Shown: positions 8,148 through 17,031, counted from the first letter of the stretch. The stretch: DNA of 61,482 nt from Mycolicibacterium malmesburyense (GCF_001050015.1 NZ_CVTB01000250.1:1-61482); one strand, 5' to 3'. Notes: generated by a model not told the origin, from the sequence alone. Translations and numbers: made by a program.

Positions 8148-9725
8148 CTATTGGCCGGTCGTGTCGAGTTGTTCTCTGAGGCGGTGCTTTTGCACCTTGC
8201 CGCTGATCGTGCGCGGCAGTTCCGGGACCACCACGATGCGTTCGGGGGTCTTCTGTTTGGCCAGGCCGCACGAGGCGAAGTGCGCTGCGGCCGCCGCGGT
8301 GTCGAAGGACCCGCCCTGCTTCAGCACGACGAACACACAGACCCGTTCGCCGTACTTCTCGTCGGGGGCTCCGATCGCTGCGGCCTCGACCACCGCGGGG
8401 TGGGCACTGACCACGTCTTCGACTTCCTTCGACGAGATGTTCTCCCCGCCCCGCACGATGATGTCCTTCCTGCGGTCGGTGATGGTGAGGAAGCCGTCGG
8501 CGTCCATCCGTCCGACATCGCCGGTGCGGAACCACCCGTCGACGAAGCCGGCCTCGGTGAAGCGCGGATCGGTGTAGCCGCGGAACAATTCGGGACCCTG
8601 CGTGAGGATCTCACCGTCGGCGCCGAGTGGGACGTCGTCGCCGTGCTCGTCGACCAACCGGATTCGGGTGCCGGGAGCGATACGGCCGTCGGTGTCGGCC
8701 CTCTTGTCCAGCGGATCCTCCGGGCGGCCGACGCTGATGGTCGGGTGCTCGCTGGACCCGTAGCAGCGGTAGGCGCCGATACCGAAACGGTCGGCGCGCC
8801 GGATCAGCGCGCCCGCGACGCCGGCAGCTCCGGTGGTGTACTCGCGCAGGCTCGACACGTCGAGATCGTCGCGTTCGGCGATGTCGAGGATGCCACCGAG
8901 GTGGATCGGCGCGCCGGCGGAGACGCTCACCGTGTGCTCGGCGATGAGCCGCGCGGCCGCTTCGGGATTCCACGCGTCCATGGCGATGGTGTTCCCGGGC
9001 CGACACATCATCCGCAGGATGCCGAGCGTCCCGGCGATGTGTCCGGACGGGAACACCGCCAGCGTGGTTTCATCGGCACCGGTGTGCCGAAGCGCATCCA
9101 TGGCGCGCAGTTCACCGAGCAGCGAGCCGTGGCTGTGCTGGACGCCCTTGGGTTCGGCCGTCGTCCCCGAGGTGTACACCAGCACCGCGCGACTGTCGGC
9201 GCCGGGATGGGACGGGGTGAAATCGGTTGTCGGAGTTGCTTTCAGCTCCTCGAACGAAACGGTCCCACGATGCGCCCCACCCAGCACGATGCGGTGCCGC
9301 AGTTCGGGTAGGTCGGCCAACGCATCCACCGTCGGCGCGGTATCGCGATTGCGGAGCCGGCGGGTCAGGATGATCGCGCGCGCCCCGGATTGCCGTGCGA
9401 TGAAGGCGACCTCGGCGGGCCCGTAGATCGGCACGATCGGCAGCACCACCGCACCGCAGAGCCAGGCCGCGGCGTGGGCGGCGAAACACTCCCGCCAGTT
9501 CGGCAGTTGTACGGCGACGATGTCGCCCGGCCGGATACCCAGCCTCCAGAGCCCGGCGGCCAACCGCGTGCTCTCGTCGAAGAGTTCGGCGACGGTGAAC
9601 CGATCGGGATGGTCGTCGCTGTGCACCCTGACCGCGGTGTGGGGGTGCTCGCCGATGAACCCGGCGATCTCGTCGGGGATGTTGTCCGCGGCTGCCATCA
9701 CGGAGCGGTCGGATTCGGTCAGCAC
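8148..9725 (-). CDS. AMP-forming acyl-CoA synthetase (FadD-like/cyclohexanecarboxylate-CoA ligase type)
   Basis: About 525 residues. The P-loop is VLVYTSGTTAEPKGVQHSHG, the A5-like motif YRCYGSSEHP, the A7 motif WFRTGDVGRMDADGFL and the A8 motif DRRKDIIVRGGENIS; the C-terminal lysine is in TISGKVQKHRLRE. All catalytic motifs are intact. It activates a carboxylic acid to its CoA thioester through an acyl-adenylate. The GTG at 9725 overlaps the thiolase-like stop by seven bases; an ATG at 9698 is the alternative and neither has a strong ribosome site. It is the second gene of operon I, and a second ligase of different type lies at 20.8 kb. Confidence 0.87.
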   Translation of the reverse strand: MLTESDRSVMAAADNIPDEIAGFIGEHPHTAVRVHSDDHPDRFTVAELFDESTRLAAGLWRLGIRPGDIVAVQLPNWRECFAAHAAAWLCGAVVLPIVPIYGPAEVAFIARQSGARAIILTRRLRNRDTAPTVDALADLPELRHRIVLGGAHRGTVSFEELKATPTTDFTPSHPGADSRAVLVYTSGTTAEPKGVQHSHGSLLGELRAMDALRHTGADETTLAVFPSGHIAGTLGILRMMCRPGNTIAMDAWNPEAAARLIAEHTVSVSAGAPIHLGGILDIAERDDLDVSSLREYTTGAAGVAGALIRRADRFGIGAYRCYGSSEHPTISVGRPEDPLDKRADTDGRIAPGTRIRLVDEHGDDVPLGADGEILTQGPELFRGYTDPRFTEAGFVDGWFRTGDVGRMDADGFLTITDRRKDIIVRGGENISSKEVEDVVSAHPAVVEAAAIGAPDEKYGERVCVFVVLKQGGSFDTAAAAAHFASCGLAKQKTPERIVVVPELPRTISGKVQKHRLREQLDTTGQ

Positions 9726-10888
9726 GACAGCAGCACACATCCGGCGATCGGGCCTCCCCCTGCGGAGGCGACGGCGACTTCGGGGCGCGTGGGTATCGCG
9801 GTGTCGGCGGCCAGACCGCGCAACTGCTGGCACGCCTCGTAGAGCACCCAGTAGCCGTGCATACGGCCGGCCGACAGTTGACCGCCGTAGGTGTTCAACG
9901 GCAACTCACCGTCGCGCGCGATGCGTGTGCCGCCCTCGACGAACGGCCCGCCCTCGCCGTCGGAGCAGAAACCCAGGGCCTCCAACCACGCCAGCGTGAG
10001 ATAGCTGAAGCCGTCGTACAACTCGACCAGATCGACGTCGGCGGGTGTGAGGTCGGTCTGGGCCCACATGTCGGCCGCGGCGTCGTGCATCGCCATCTTC
10101 GGGTAGTCGGGCCGCCCGGTCCAGCCCCCCGCGCCCGACGCACCGCCCGCGGCTTCGATGGTGACCGCCCCGTTGGGTGCAGCGGCGCGGTGCTCTGGGT
10201 GCGACAACACCAGCGCGATCGACCCGTCGACCGGCACGTCGCAGTCGAGGAGACCGAGGGGTGAGGAGATGGGCCTGGCGTTCAGGTACTGGTCCATGGT
10301 CATCGGTTCGCGGTACACCGCAAGCGGATTGCGCGCGGCGTTGCGTCGGGCGTACAGCGCGATCCAGCCGAGTTGTTCTTTCGTGGTGCCGTAGCGGTCC
10401 ATGTGGGCACGGCAGTGCATGGCCAGCCAGTTGGCGGCCGAATACGCATGCGCGGCAAGCAGATAACCGACCTCGGTCATGTCCATACCGCCTTCGGCGC
10501 GCATGCCGCCCGACTTCGCGGACCGATCTGCGGCGCGGCGGTCCACGGTGCCGCCGATCATCTGCACCGTCCGGTACACCAGCACATGGCGCGCCCCGCC
10601 CTCGGCGATCAGGTCACGTGCGCCGACGACCGGAGTCAGCAGCCCGTAGCGGCCCAGCATCGGGCCGTCGCCGCCGCCCTCGCGAACGCCCAGAGCGCGG
10701 GCCGCCTCGTCGGCGGGAGTATCGCCGAGGGTGAGCACGGCGTCGATGTCACCCGGCGTCAACCCGGCGTCGGCGATGGCGGCAGTGGAGGCCTGCACCG
10801 TGAGATCCAGCGCCGGGATGCCGGTGCGGCGCCCGATCTCGGAGATTCCGGCGCCCGAGATGACCGGCGCGCTCGGCGGGGCGGGCAT
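9719..10888 (-). CDS. SCP2-thiolase/Ltp2-like aldolase subunit
   Basis: A 389-residue thiolase-superfamily protein of the lipid-transfer (SCP2-thiolase) branch. The C-terminal half has VDLVELYDGFSYLTLAWLEALG and NTYGGQLSAGRMHG, the regions that in Ltp2 proteins form the active site. No nucleophilic Cys is visible at the usual N-terminal thiolase position, where the segment reads TPADEAARALGVREGG. Ltp2 works with a DUF35 protein as a retro-aldolase that removes propionyl-CoA from a 17-hydroxy steroid side chain; the divergent gene at 10934 encodes just such a DUF35 protein. The ATG at 10888 has CCTTC/GGAGG upstream. It is the first gene of operon I. Confidence 0.84.
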   Translation of the reverse strand: MPAPPSAPVISGAGISEIGRRTGIPALDLTVQASTAAIADAGLTPGDIDAVLTLGDTPADEAARALGVREGGGDGPMLGRYGLLTPVVGARDLIAEGGARHVLVYRTVQMIGGTVDRRAADRSAKSGGMRAEGGMDMTEVGYLLAAHAYSAANWLAMHCRAHMDRYGTTKEQLGWIALYARRNAARNPLAVYREPMTMDQYLNARPISSPLGLLDCDVPVDGSIALVLSHPEHRAAAPNGAVTIEAAGGASGAGGWTGRPDYPKMAMHDAAADMWAQTDLTPADVDLVELYDGFSYLTLAWLEALGFCSDGEGGPFVEGGTRIARDGELPLNTYGGQLSAGRMHGYWVLYEACQQLRGLAADTAIPTRPEVAVASAGGGPIAGCVLLSC

Positions 10889-10911
10889 GCGACCTCCTTC
10901 AACGAATGAAC

Positions 10912-10930
10912 TTAATCAGTGTACTTTTAT
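10912..10930. promoter_or_regulatory. Shared AGTATACT-core element, site 1 (aldolase pair)
   Basis: TTAATCAGTGTACTTTTAT lies between the divergent thiolase-like and DUF35 genes. It is 23 bases from the thiolase-like start and only 3 bases from the DUF35 GTG. It matches five other sites in this window over 19 positions, with core AGTGTACT (GT-N2-AC as in GntR operators). It may also contain -10 elements, which would make the DUF35 transcript nearly leaderless. Confidence 0.6.
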
Positions 10931-10933
10931 AGC

Positions 10934-11365
10934 GTGGCTGATAGTTCGGTTACTCCGGTTTCCTCACAAGCCCCGCGCATCCTGCCGCCGATCGACGACG
11001 TATCGCGCCCGTTCTGGACCGGCGGCGCCGAGGGCCGCCTGCTCATCGCCCATTGCGCGCCGTGCGGGCGGTTCTTCCATCCCCCACGGTCGGCGTGCCC
11101 CGCGTGCGACGCGGCTCCCGAGTTCGTGGCGGTGTCCGGGCGCGGCACCGTGTTCACCTACACCGTGTGTCATCAGCAGTTCAATCCCAGCGTGCCGACA
11201 CCGTTCGTGGTGGCCCTCATCGAGCTGCCCGAACAGAGCGGGTTGCGGCTGACGGCCAACGTCGTCGACTGCGACCCCGAAGCGGTGCACTCCGGGATGC
11301 CGGTCGAGGTCCGGTTCGAACAACAAGACGACGCATGGGTTCCGGTGTTCGCTCCGGTCACTTGA
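10934..11365 (+). CDS. DUF35 OB-fold protein with zinc ribbon, partner of the thiolase-like aldolase
   Basis: A 143-residue ChsH2/DUF35-type protein. The N-terminal helix FWTGGAEGRLLIAHCAPCG leads into a rubredoxin-like zinc ribbon with two Cys pairs (HCAPCG and ACPACD), followed by an OB fold from SGRGTVFTYTVCHQQ. DUF35 proteins bind acyl-CoA and complete the active site of SCP2-thiolase-type aldolases. The GTG at 10934 is used; the alternative at 10919 would overlap the shared operator. It is transcribed away from its presumed partner from the same control region, and its end overlaps the convergent fused dehydrogenase gene by eight bases. Confidence 0.85.
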   Translation: MADSSVTPVSSQAPRILPPIDDVSRPFWTGGAEGRLLIAHCAPCGRFFHPPRSACPACDAAPEFVAVSGRGTVFTYTVCHQQFNPSVPTPFVVALIELPEQSGLRLTANVVDCDPEAVHSGMPVEVRFEQQDDAWVPVFAPVT

Positions 11366-13523
11366 TCAGTGGGTCGCGCGGCAATCCCAGGATGCGCTCG
11401 GCGATCTGATTGCGCGTGATCTCCGAGGTGCCGCCCGCGATGGTCATACCGCGGGAGGCCAGCACCATGAAACCCGGATACTTCCCGGGACCGCTCACGA
11501 GCGCGACGTCCGGTCCCACCAGTTCCGCCGCCAGGCTGCCCCGGGCCACTACGTGGTCGGCGATCAGGAGCTTGGTGACGTTGCCCTCGGGGCCGGGTTC
11601 GGCGCCGACCACGCTGCGCGCCGCGCGGCGCAGGTTGAGCAGTCGCAGCGCGTGATCGTCGGCGAGGAACTTGCCCGCCCGTTCGGGCGCGCCCGGCACC
11701 CGGTCGCCATACCGCTGCGTGAGGTCGACCACCATCCCGGCGGCCCCCTGACTGCCCGGTAGTCCGCCACCGATGCTCACCCGCTCGTTGCCGAGCGTGG
11801 CGCGGGCCACCCGCCAACCGTCGTTGGGTTCGCCGACCACGTCGCGGTCAGGCACGAAGACGTCGTTGAAAAAAACCTCGTTGAACTCCGATCCGCCGGT
11901 GATCTGGCGCAGCGGCCGCACTTCGACACCCGGTGCGTTCATGTCGATGATGACCGTGGTGATGCCCGCGTGCTTGGCCGCGGCGGGGTCGGTGCGTACG
12001 GTCGCCAGCCCGTAGCGGCAATACTGTGCGCCGCTGGTCCACACCTTCTGCCCGTTGACGATCCAGCCACCATCGGTGCGGGTGGCCTTGGTGCTCACCG
12101 CTGCCGCGTCCGAACCGGCTCCGGGTTCGGAGAACAGCTGGCACCACACGTGCTCGCCGGTCAGCGCCGGGCGCACCAGTCGCTCGATCTGATCGGCGGT
12201 GCCGTGCTGGATCATGGTCAACACCACCCAGCTGGTGATGCCGAACTCCGGTCGCTTGATGCCGGCCTCGGCCATCTCCTGCTCGATCACCAGTTGTTCG
12301 ACGGCTCCGGCCGCCCGGCCCCACGGCTGCGGCCAGTGTGGCATCACGTAGCCGGTCTCGATCATCCTCTCCCGCAACTGTTTCGGGTCCAGACCCGACC
12401 ATGAGGTGAACTCCGCGCGAACCTCTTCGCGCAGCTGCTCGGCCTCCGGCGGCAGATCGATCGAGTTCTGGCGGACAACGCCCTTGGCGGTCAGTTGGTA
12501 GACGTCGAGGGGGGCGTCACGACCGCCCAGCAATCCGCGCAGTGTCAGGGCGCGGCGCAGGTGCAGGTGCGCATCGTGTTCCCACGTGTATCCGATGCCG
12601 CCGTGCACCTGGATGTTCAGTTCCGAGTTGTGGACATAGGCCGGGAAGGCCAGCGTCGCCGCGCAGGCCGCCATCAGGGCGAACTCCTGTTCCCCCGCCT
12701 CGGCCGCCCGCGCCGCGTCCCATACGGTGGCGCCGGCGGATTCCGCCGCCACCAGCATATTGGCCAGATGATGTTTGATTGCCTGGAACGTACCGATGGT
12801 GCGGCCGAACTGCTCGCGCACCTTGGCGTACTCGACCGCCGCATCGACGCAATCCTGCGCTCCCCCAACGGCTTCAGCGGCCGCAATGGTTCTGGCCATG
12901 GCCAGCGCGACCCCGGCGGCACCCGGCAACACCTCGGCAGCACCAACCTCGACGTCGGTCAGCGTGACGCGCGCCGCGCGCCGGGTGGGATCGAGATTGG
13001 TCTTCACGTCGACGGTGACGCCATCGGCCGCGGACGGTAGCACCAGCACGTCCTCGCCTACCGCCAGCACCAGCAGGTCGGCCAACCCGGCCCCGGTCAC
13101 CACACCCGCGTCGCCGGAGCAGCGTGAGCCGTCCAAGGACAACGCGGTGCGCAATCCCACGCCCGCGGTCGAGCCGCCGTCGACCAGGCCCGGCAGCCAC
13201 CGGGCGCGCTGCTCGTCGGTGCCCGCCGCGGAGATGACCGCCGAGGCGATCACCGTCGGAACGAACGGTCCCGGCGCGACCGCGCGACCGAATTCCTCTG
13301 TCACCGCGATCAGTTCGGGCAATCCACACCCCGCACCGCCGTACTGCTCCGGCACGTGCAGACCGAGCCAACCCAGTCCGGCGAGCTCGGACCAGAATGC
13401 GGGCCGTGCTTCGGTGTCGGCGTCCAACAGCGTCCGGGCGACCGCACGGGCACCGCGCGCGTCGAGGAAGGATCGTGCGACCTCGGCTAGCTCCCGGTGG
13501 TCGTCGGTGATGGCGATGCCCAT
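11358..13523 (-). CDS. Fused double acyl-CoA dehydrogenase (FadE34-like architecture)
   Basis: A 721-residue protein made of two acyl-CoA dehydrogenase units. The first (about residues 1-350) has REQFGRTIGTFQAIKHH and QVHGGIGYTWEHDAHLHLRRA but no SEPGAGSD loop. The second (about 365-721) has QLFSEPGAGSDAA, NGQKVWTSGAQ and MTIAGGTSEITRNQ. The canonical Glu of the YEGT motif is replaced by AGGT, so the likely base is Glu580 in NERVSIG, the helix-G position used by isovaleryl-CoA dehydrogenase. This mirrors M. tuberculosis FadE34, which desaturates short steroid side chains. The ATG at 13523 has an AGGAG site. It overlaps the end of the kinase gene by 37 bases and closes operon II. Confidence 0.88.
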   Translation of the reverse strand: MGIAITDDHRELAEVARSFLDARGARAVARTLLDADTEARPAFWSELAGLGWLGLHVPEQYGGAGCGLPELIAVTEEFGRAVAPGPFVPTVIASAVISAAGTDEQRARWLPGLVDGGSTAGVGLRTALSLDGSRCSGDAGVVTGAGLADLLVLAVGEDVLVLPSAADGVTVDVKTNLDPTRRAARVTLTDVEVGAAEVLPGAAGVALAMARTIAAAEAVGGAQDCVDAAVEYAKVREQFGRTIGTFQAIKHHLANMLVAAESAGATVWDAARAAEAGEQEFALMAACAATLAFPAYVHNSELNIQVHGGIGYTWEHDAHLHLRRALTLRGLLGGRDAPLDVYQLTAKGVVRQNSIDLPPEAEQLREEVRAEFTSWSGLDPKQLRERMIETGYVMPHWPQPWGRAAGAVEQLVIEQEMAEAGIKRPEFGITSWVVLTMIQHGTADQIERLVRPALTGEHVWCQLFSEPGAGSDAAAVSTKATRTDGGWIVNGQKVWTSGAQYCRYGLATVRTDPAAAKHAGITTVIIDMNAPGVEVRPLRQITGGSEFNEVFFNDVFVPDRDVVGEPNDGWRVARATLGNERVSIGGGLPGSQGAAGMVVDLTQRYGDRVPGAPERAGKFLADDHALRLLNLRRAARSVVGAEPGPEGNVTKLLIADHVVARGSLAAELVGPDVALVSGPGKYPGFMVLASRGMTIAGGTSEITRNQIAERILGLPRDPLIK

Positions 13524-14920
13524 CGCTGCACTCCTGTATCGCTCGCATCGTGAAGGTCCGGCCAGGTCCGGCGCCGTAACGCGCCGGAAGCCGTTCTGGT
13601 GAGGTAGTCGTCGCGCTTGATACCGCGCCACAGCTGGGTGACGTAGTCGCGCTCGTCGAGTTCGCCGAGCGCGACGCGCTCCGCCAGGGCGGCTCGGCCC
13701 AGCGGAACCGAAGCCGGTGTCTCACCGAGCAGTTCGGTGAGCTCGGCGAGTTCGGCCGCGTCGACGTGCGCACCGACCCGGTCCACCTCGGCGAGGTATT
13801 TGACCAGCCGGGCGGCGCCCTTGACGTACCGGACGGCCAACGCGTCGGTGGAGCGTCCCGCCGCGTCGGACAGCGCGGCGGCGGTGGCGGCGTACACGGA
13901 CGCACGCTCGGATTCCCGGCCCTCGTCGGGGAATTCGACCTCGACGTCGGGTATGCCGACCACCCGGGCCAGCGCCTCGACCAGCAACCGGCGGTGCAGC
14001 ATGCCGTAGATCAGGCTGTTGCCAGCGTCCGGCGAATGAGCGGGCACCGACGCTCGCGCGTCGATGCCGCCCGGATTCATCGAGGCCAGCCGCGTCTCAG
14101 CGAATAACCGGTAGTACCAGACCCGGTCCTCGTCGACCGGGTGCCCGGACAGCCGTTCGTACTCGGCGATGCGATCGGGGAAATGGGTGAAGGTGTCCTG
14201 CACGGTGCGCAGGGACAACCAGGCGATGTCGTCCATCGGGTCACCGAAATGGGCCAGCTCCCAGTCCACGATCGCGGTCACCTTGCCGTCGGCATACATG
14301 AAGTTGCCGGGTCCGGTGTCGCCCTGGACCAACACGGTCGGTCCGTCGTAGTCGGGGATGTTGCGCTCGAGCCAGTCGATGCAGAACGACACCAGCGGGG
14401 CCGGTTTCCCGTACGCCGCAACGCGTTCCCGCATCCTGGCCAGTTCGGCCCGCACGTGCCCGGACACCGCGCCCGCCGGTCCCAGGCTCGGGATGTCCAG
14501 CGTGCCGGCGTCGATACGGTGCAGGTAGGCCAGTTTGGCGATGAAGTCCTGCGCGGTGCGCACCTGATCGTCGGGGTCCTTGATCAGCCGGAACCAGGTG
14601 TCACCGCCGACGCGCTCGAGCAGTACCGCCTGCTCGGCCGGATGCGCGGCCAGCACCCGCGGCACCGTCACACCGTGACGCCACAACTCGGCCATGATCT
14701 CGGCCTCGACCTGCAACGGGTGAAAAGCGCTGCCGGGCTTGGGCGGATGCGGGTCATAGCGTAGGAACAACTGCTCGTCGTCCGCTCCCCCGTACGCGTC
14801 GACGAACCAGGCCTGCCTACTGGCGCCGCCGGGCACCTGCTTGACCTCGACCCGTTCCGCGCCTGCGGTCTGCCGGATCCACTGCAGCAGCTCGTCGGAG
14901 ATCGCGGGGACGTCGCTCAT
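13487..14920 (-). CDS. APH-fold phosphotransferase (acyl-kinase candidate)
   Basis: A 477-residue aminoglycoside-phosphotransferase/choline-kinase-fold protein, long for the family. The catalytic loop is VQGDTGPGNFMY with Asp201 as probable base, and the metal-binding Asp219 is in AIVDWELAHFGDP; an early PGGASRQAW forms the nucleotide-binding turn. An added ~190-residue C-terminal helical region is present. Its ATG overlaps the crotonase stop (ATGA) and its end overlaps the fused dehydrogenase start by 37 bases. APH proteins next to or fused with acyl-CoA dehydrogenases (P. putida LvaA/LvaC, human ACAD10/11) phosphorylate 4-hydroxyacyl-CoA so that the dehydrogenase partner can remove the phosphate. 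That role is inferred here from context; antibiotic resistance is unlikely. Confidence 0.83.
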   Translation of the reverse strand: MSDVPAISDELLQWIRQTAGAERVEVKQVPGGASRQAWFVDAYGGADDEQLFLRYDPHPPKPGSAFHPLQVEAEIMAELWRHGVTVPRVLAAHPAEQAVLLERVGGDTWFRLIKDPDDQVRTAQDFIAKLAYLHRIDAGTLDIPSLGPAGAVSGHVRAELARMRERVAAYGKPAPLVSFCIDWLERNIPDYDGPTVLVQGDTGPGNFMYADGKVTAIVDWELAHFGDPMDDIAWLSLRTVQDTFTHFPDRIAEYERLSGHPVDEDRVWYYRLFAETRLASMNPGGIDARASVPAHSPDAGNSLIYGMLHRRLLVEALARVVGIPDVEVEFPDEGRESERASVYAATAAALSDAAGRSTDALAVRYVKGAARLVKYLAEVDRVGAHVDAAELAELTELLGETPASVPLGRAALAERVALGELDERDYVTQLWRGIKRDDYLTRTASGALRRRTWPDLHDASDTGVQRWASPSPTTTGS

Positions 14921-15768
14921 GAACGGGGACCCGACTTCGCCGCGGCGGCGGCCAGCCACGCCTTGACCGCCGCACGGTGCTCGGCGGTCATTCCGCTGCG
15001 CACCATGCGCTCGCTTTCGGTCACCAAGGCCTGCTCCAACGGAAGGCACTGTGCGTCGAGGACGTTGGCCTTGATTCCGGCGAAGGCGGATGTCGGCCCC
15101 GCCGCGATCTGCGCGGCCCAGTCGACCGCCGAGTCTCGCAGGTCCGCGTCGTCGACGACCCGGTTGAACAGGCTGAGGCGCTGTCCGGCCTCCGCGTCGA
15201 CGGGTTCATCGGCGATCAACAGTTCGAGCGCCTTGGACGGCCCGAGCAACCGGGTGAGGAACCAGGCCCCGCCGAAATCCCCGGAGAAGGCGAGCTTCGA
15301 CCACCCGGGGATGAGCCGCGCCGATCGTGCCGCGATGCGCAGGTCCGTGGCGAGCGCGATGCTCATGCCCGCGCCGACGGCCGCACCGGGCAGCGCGGCG
15401 ATCGTGACCTTGGGCATGAGATGCAGCAGGGTCACCATCCTGGCGTTGTCGGCCAGCTGCGCGGACTGCGCGCGCACCTTGGCCTCGACGTCGACGGCGT
15501 CGCCCCGCTGCCCGGGTGTCTGCTTGGCCGAGTTACCGTCCCGCACATCACCGCCCGCACAGAACGCATTACCCGATCCCGTGATCAGCACGCTGCCGAT
15601 CGCGTCGTCCGAGGCGAACCGTTCCAACAGCCGCGGCACCGCGACGTACATCTCGGCGTGTAGGGCGTTGCGCCGCTCCGGCCGGTTGAGGGTGATGACC
15701 CCGACCCCCTCGACGACCTCGGCCAGCACGGTGTCGGTGCCGGTTTCGATCGGGTGAGCCGAGGTCAC
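14917..15768 (-). CDS. Enoyl-CoA hydratase/isomerase (crotonase) family protein
   Basis: A 283-residue crotonase. The oxyanion-hole segments are GNAFCAGGDVRDG and LPGAAVGAGMSIAL. Where the hydratase catalytic acids normally lie it has SGDFGGAWFLTRLLG, with Asp rather than Glu, a pattern more common in isomerase or atypical crotonases, so plain hydratase activity is uncertain. A GTG start at 15768 overlaps the MaoC gene stop (GTGA), and its own stop overlaps the kinase start (ATGA), giving tight coupling inside operon II. It probably handles an unsaturated acyl-CoA made by the dehydrogenases. Confidence 0.83.
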   Translation of the reverse strand: MTSAHPIETGTDTVLAEVVEGVGVITLNRPERRNALHAEMYVAVPRLLERFASDDAIGSVLITGSGNAFCAGGDVRDGNSAKQTPGQRGDAVDVEAKVRAQSAQLADNARMVTLLHLMPKVTIAALPGAAVGAGMSIALATDLRIAARSARLIPGWSKLAFSGDFGGAWFLTRLLGPSKALELLIADEPVDAEAGQRLSLFNRVVDDADLRDSAVDWAAQIAAGPTSAFAGIKANVLDAQCLPLEQALVTESERMVRSGMTAEHRAAVKAWLAAAAAKSGPRS

Positions 15769-17030
15769 CGGCGCGATTTCCTCAGTTCGTTGTGCCGGTC
15801 GAGCATCGCCGCCGCCTTGCGCCGCAGCTCCTCGTCGGGGGTTGGCAGCATCACCGGGCCGTGCTCGCGGCTGGGCAGCGCCACGGTCGCGGTGGCGGGA
15901 GCGGTGACCTCTCCGCGCTGACTGGTGCACCGGAAGTCCAGGTCCACCACGGTGTTTCCGTTCTCCATGCGCTTGCCGACCACCTCACCGGTGATGAACT
16001 GCGTGTCCCCGATGAAGTTGAACTTGCGCATCTCGTCGTGCTGGCGCACCAGCCAGCCGTCGTCGCCCATCCAGTCGGTGACGAAGTGGGTCAGCCAGCA
16101 TTCACGCATCACCCCGTAGTCGTAGGCCATCGGGTTGCCGATCGACTGCGACCACTCGTTCTCCCAGTGCAGGCGCTGGGCGACGTCGGGAATGCCCGCG
16201 GCGTTCTTGATGTAGAACTTGGGCACCCGCTGGCGGTTCTTGTATCCGATCCGGGCCGCACCGATTCCGTAGGGCCCGAAGCCGTAACCGCCCGAATGGA
16301 AGCTGATGACGTCGGTGAGTGTCAGCGGACCCTTGACCATCTTCGGAAGCGGCTCGCCGACCTCGACGTCCTCCCAGTACCGCGGCTCGGCACCGCGCGG
16401 GCCCTCGGCGGCGTAGATCTCGTCGATCTCGGCGATCTGCTCGTCGGTGTAGGTCGCCGGTTTGATGTCCATGTACTTGCCGCGCTCGCGTGAACGTTGG
16501 CGTTCGGTCGCGATCAGGATGATGCGGGCGACCGCGACCACCTCGGCGCGCTGATTCACCTTGACCTGGCGCAGGATGCGGATGATGGAGCGGCCCGCGT
16601 ACTCGCTGTGCTTCTCCTCGATCGACTCCAGCCCGCCGAAGCCGTAGAGCGAATCCCCTGGCCGCACCGGCTGATACCACTCGGTGGTCTGGCCGGAGAC
16701 AAACACGTGGATGCCCGAGAACAGCCCCCTGGTGGCCCTGCGGATGTCCTCGGGAATCGGATCGCCCAGCATCTTCTTCGACAGGGCCGAGAAGATCATC
16801 GGCGGAGCGATGACCCCGCCCCACCGGGTGTCGGCGGCGTAGTCGGAATCGCAGAACAACGGGTTGTCGTCGCCGGCGCCGCGGGCGAAGTTGCGGATTC
16901 CGTCGACGCTGGCCTCGCGGTAGAACTCGTCGATACTCGTCGGGGCGTCGATGCCGATCAGCAGCTTGGCCCGCTCGATGTCCTCGTCCTTGATGGCGTG
17001 GTCGAATTCCTGCTGTTGCGTCTGTGTCAT
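15765..17030 (-). CDS. Double-hotdog MaoC-family dehydratase/hydratase-like protein
   Basis: A 421-residue protein with two hotdog-fold halves (about 30-195 and 210-395), as in FAS1_DH/MaoC proteins. The first half has the hydratase-2 signature region as NFARGAGDDNPLFCD. The Asp is kept, but the catalytic His of the usual NPLH is Phe59. The second half (VISFHSGGYGFGPYG) shows no clear GD..PxH motif. It either works with another residue or partner, or serves a binding role. It begins one base after the P450 stop and overlaps the crotonase start by four bases, so it belongs to operon II. Start ATG 17030. Confidence 0.82.
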   Translation of the reverse strand: MTQTQQQEFDHAIKDEDIERAKLLIGIDAPTSIDEFYREASVDGIRNFARGAGDDNPLFCDSDYAADTRWGGVIAPPMIFSALSKKMLGDPIPEDIRRATRGLFSGIHVFVSGQTTEWYQPVRPGDSLYGFGGLESIEEKHSEYAGRSIIRILRQVKVNQRAEVVAVARIILIATERQRSRERGKYMDIKPATYTDEQIAEIDEIYAAEGPRGAEPRYWEDVEVGEPLPKMVKGPLTLTDVISFHSGGYGFGPYGIGAARIGYKNRQRVPKFYIKNAAGIPDVAQRLHWENEWSQSIGNPMAYDYGVMRECWLTHFVTDWMGDDGWLVRQHDEMRKFNFIGDTQFITGEVVGKRMENGNTVVDLDFRCTSQRGEVTAPATATVALPSREHGPVMLPTPDEELRRKAAAMLDRHNELRKSRR

Positions 17031-17031
17031 G

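Noticed and set aside
11173..11817. Frames antisense or shifted within the fused dehydrogenase
   Set aside because: GC-rich shadow frames with Arg/Ala-rich composition and no family motifs.
13487..14920. APH-family protein as an aminoglycoside-resistance gene
   Set aside because: Length, C-terminal extension and tight coupling to an acyl-CoA dehydrogenase and a crotonase fit a lipid pathway kinase better.
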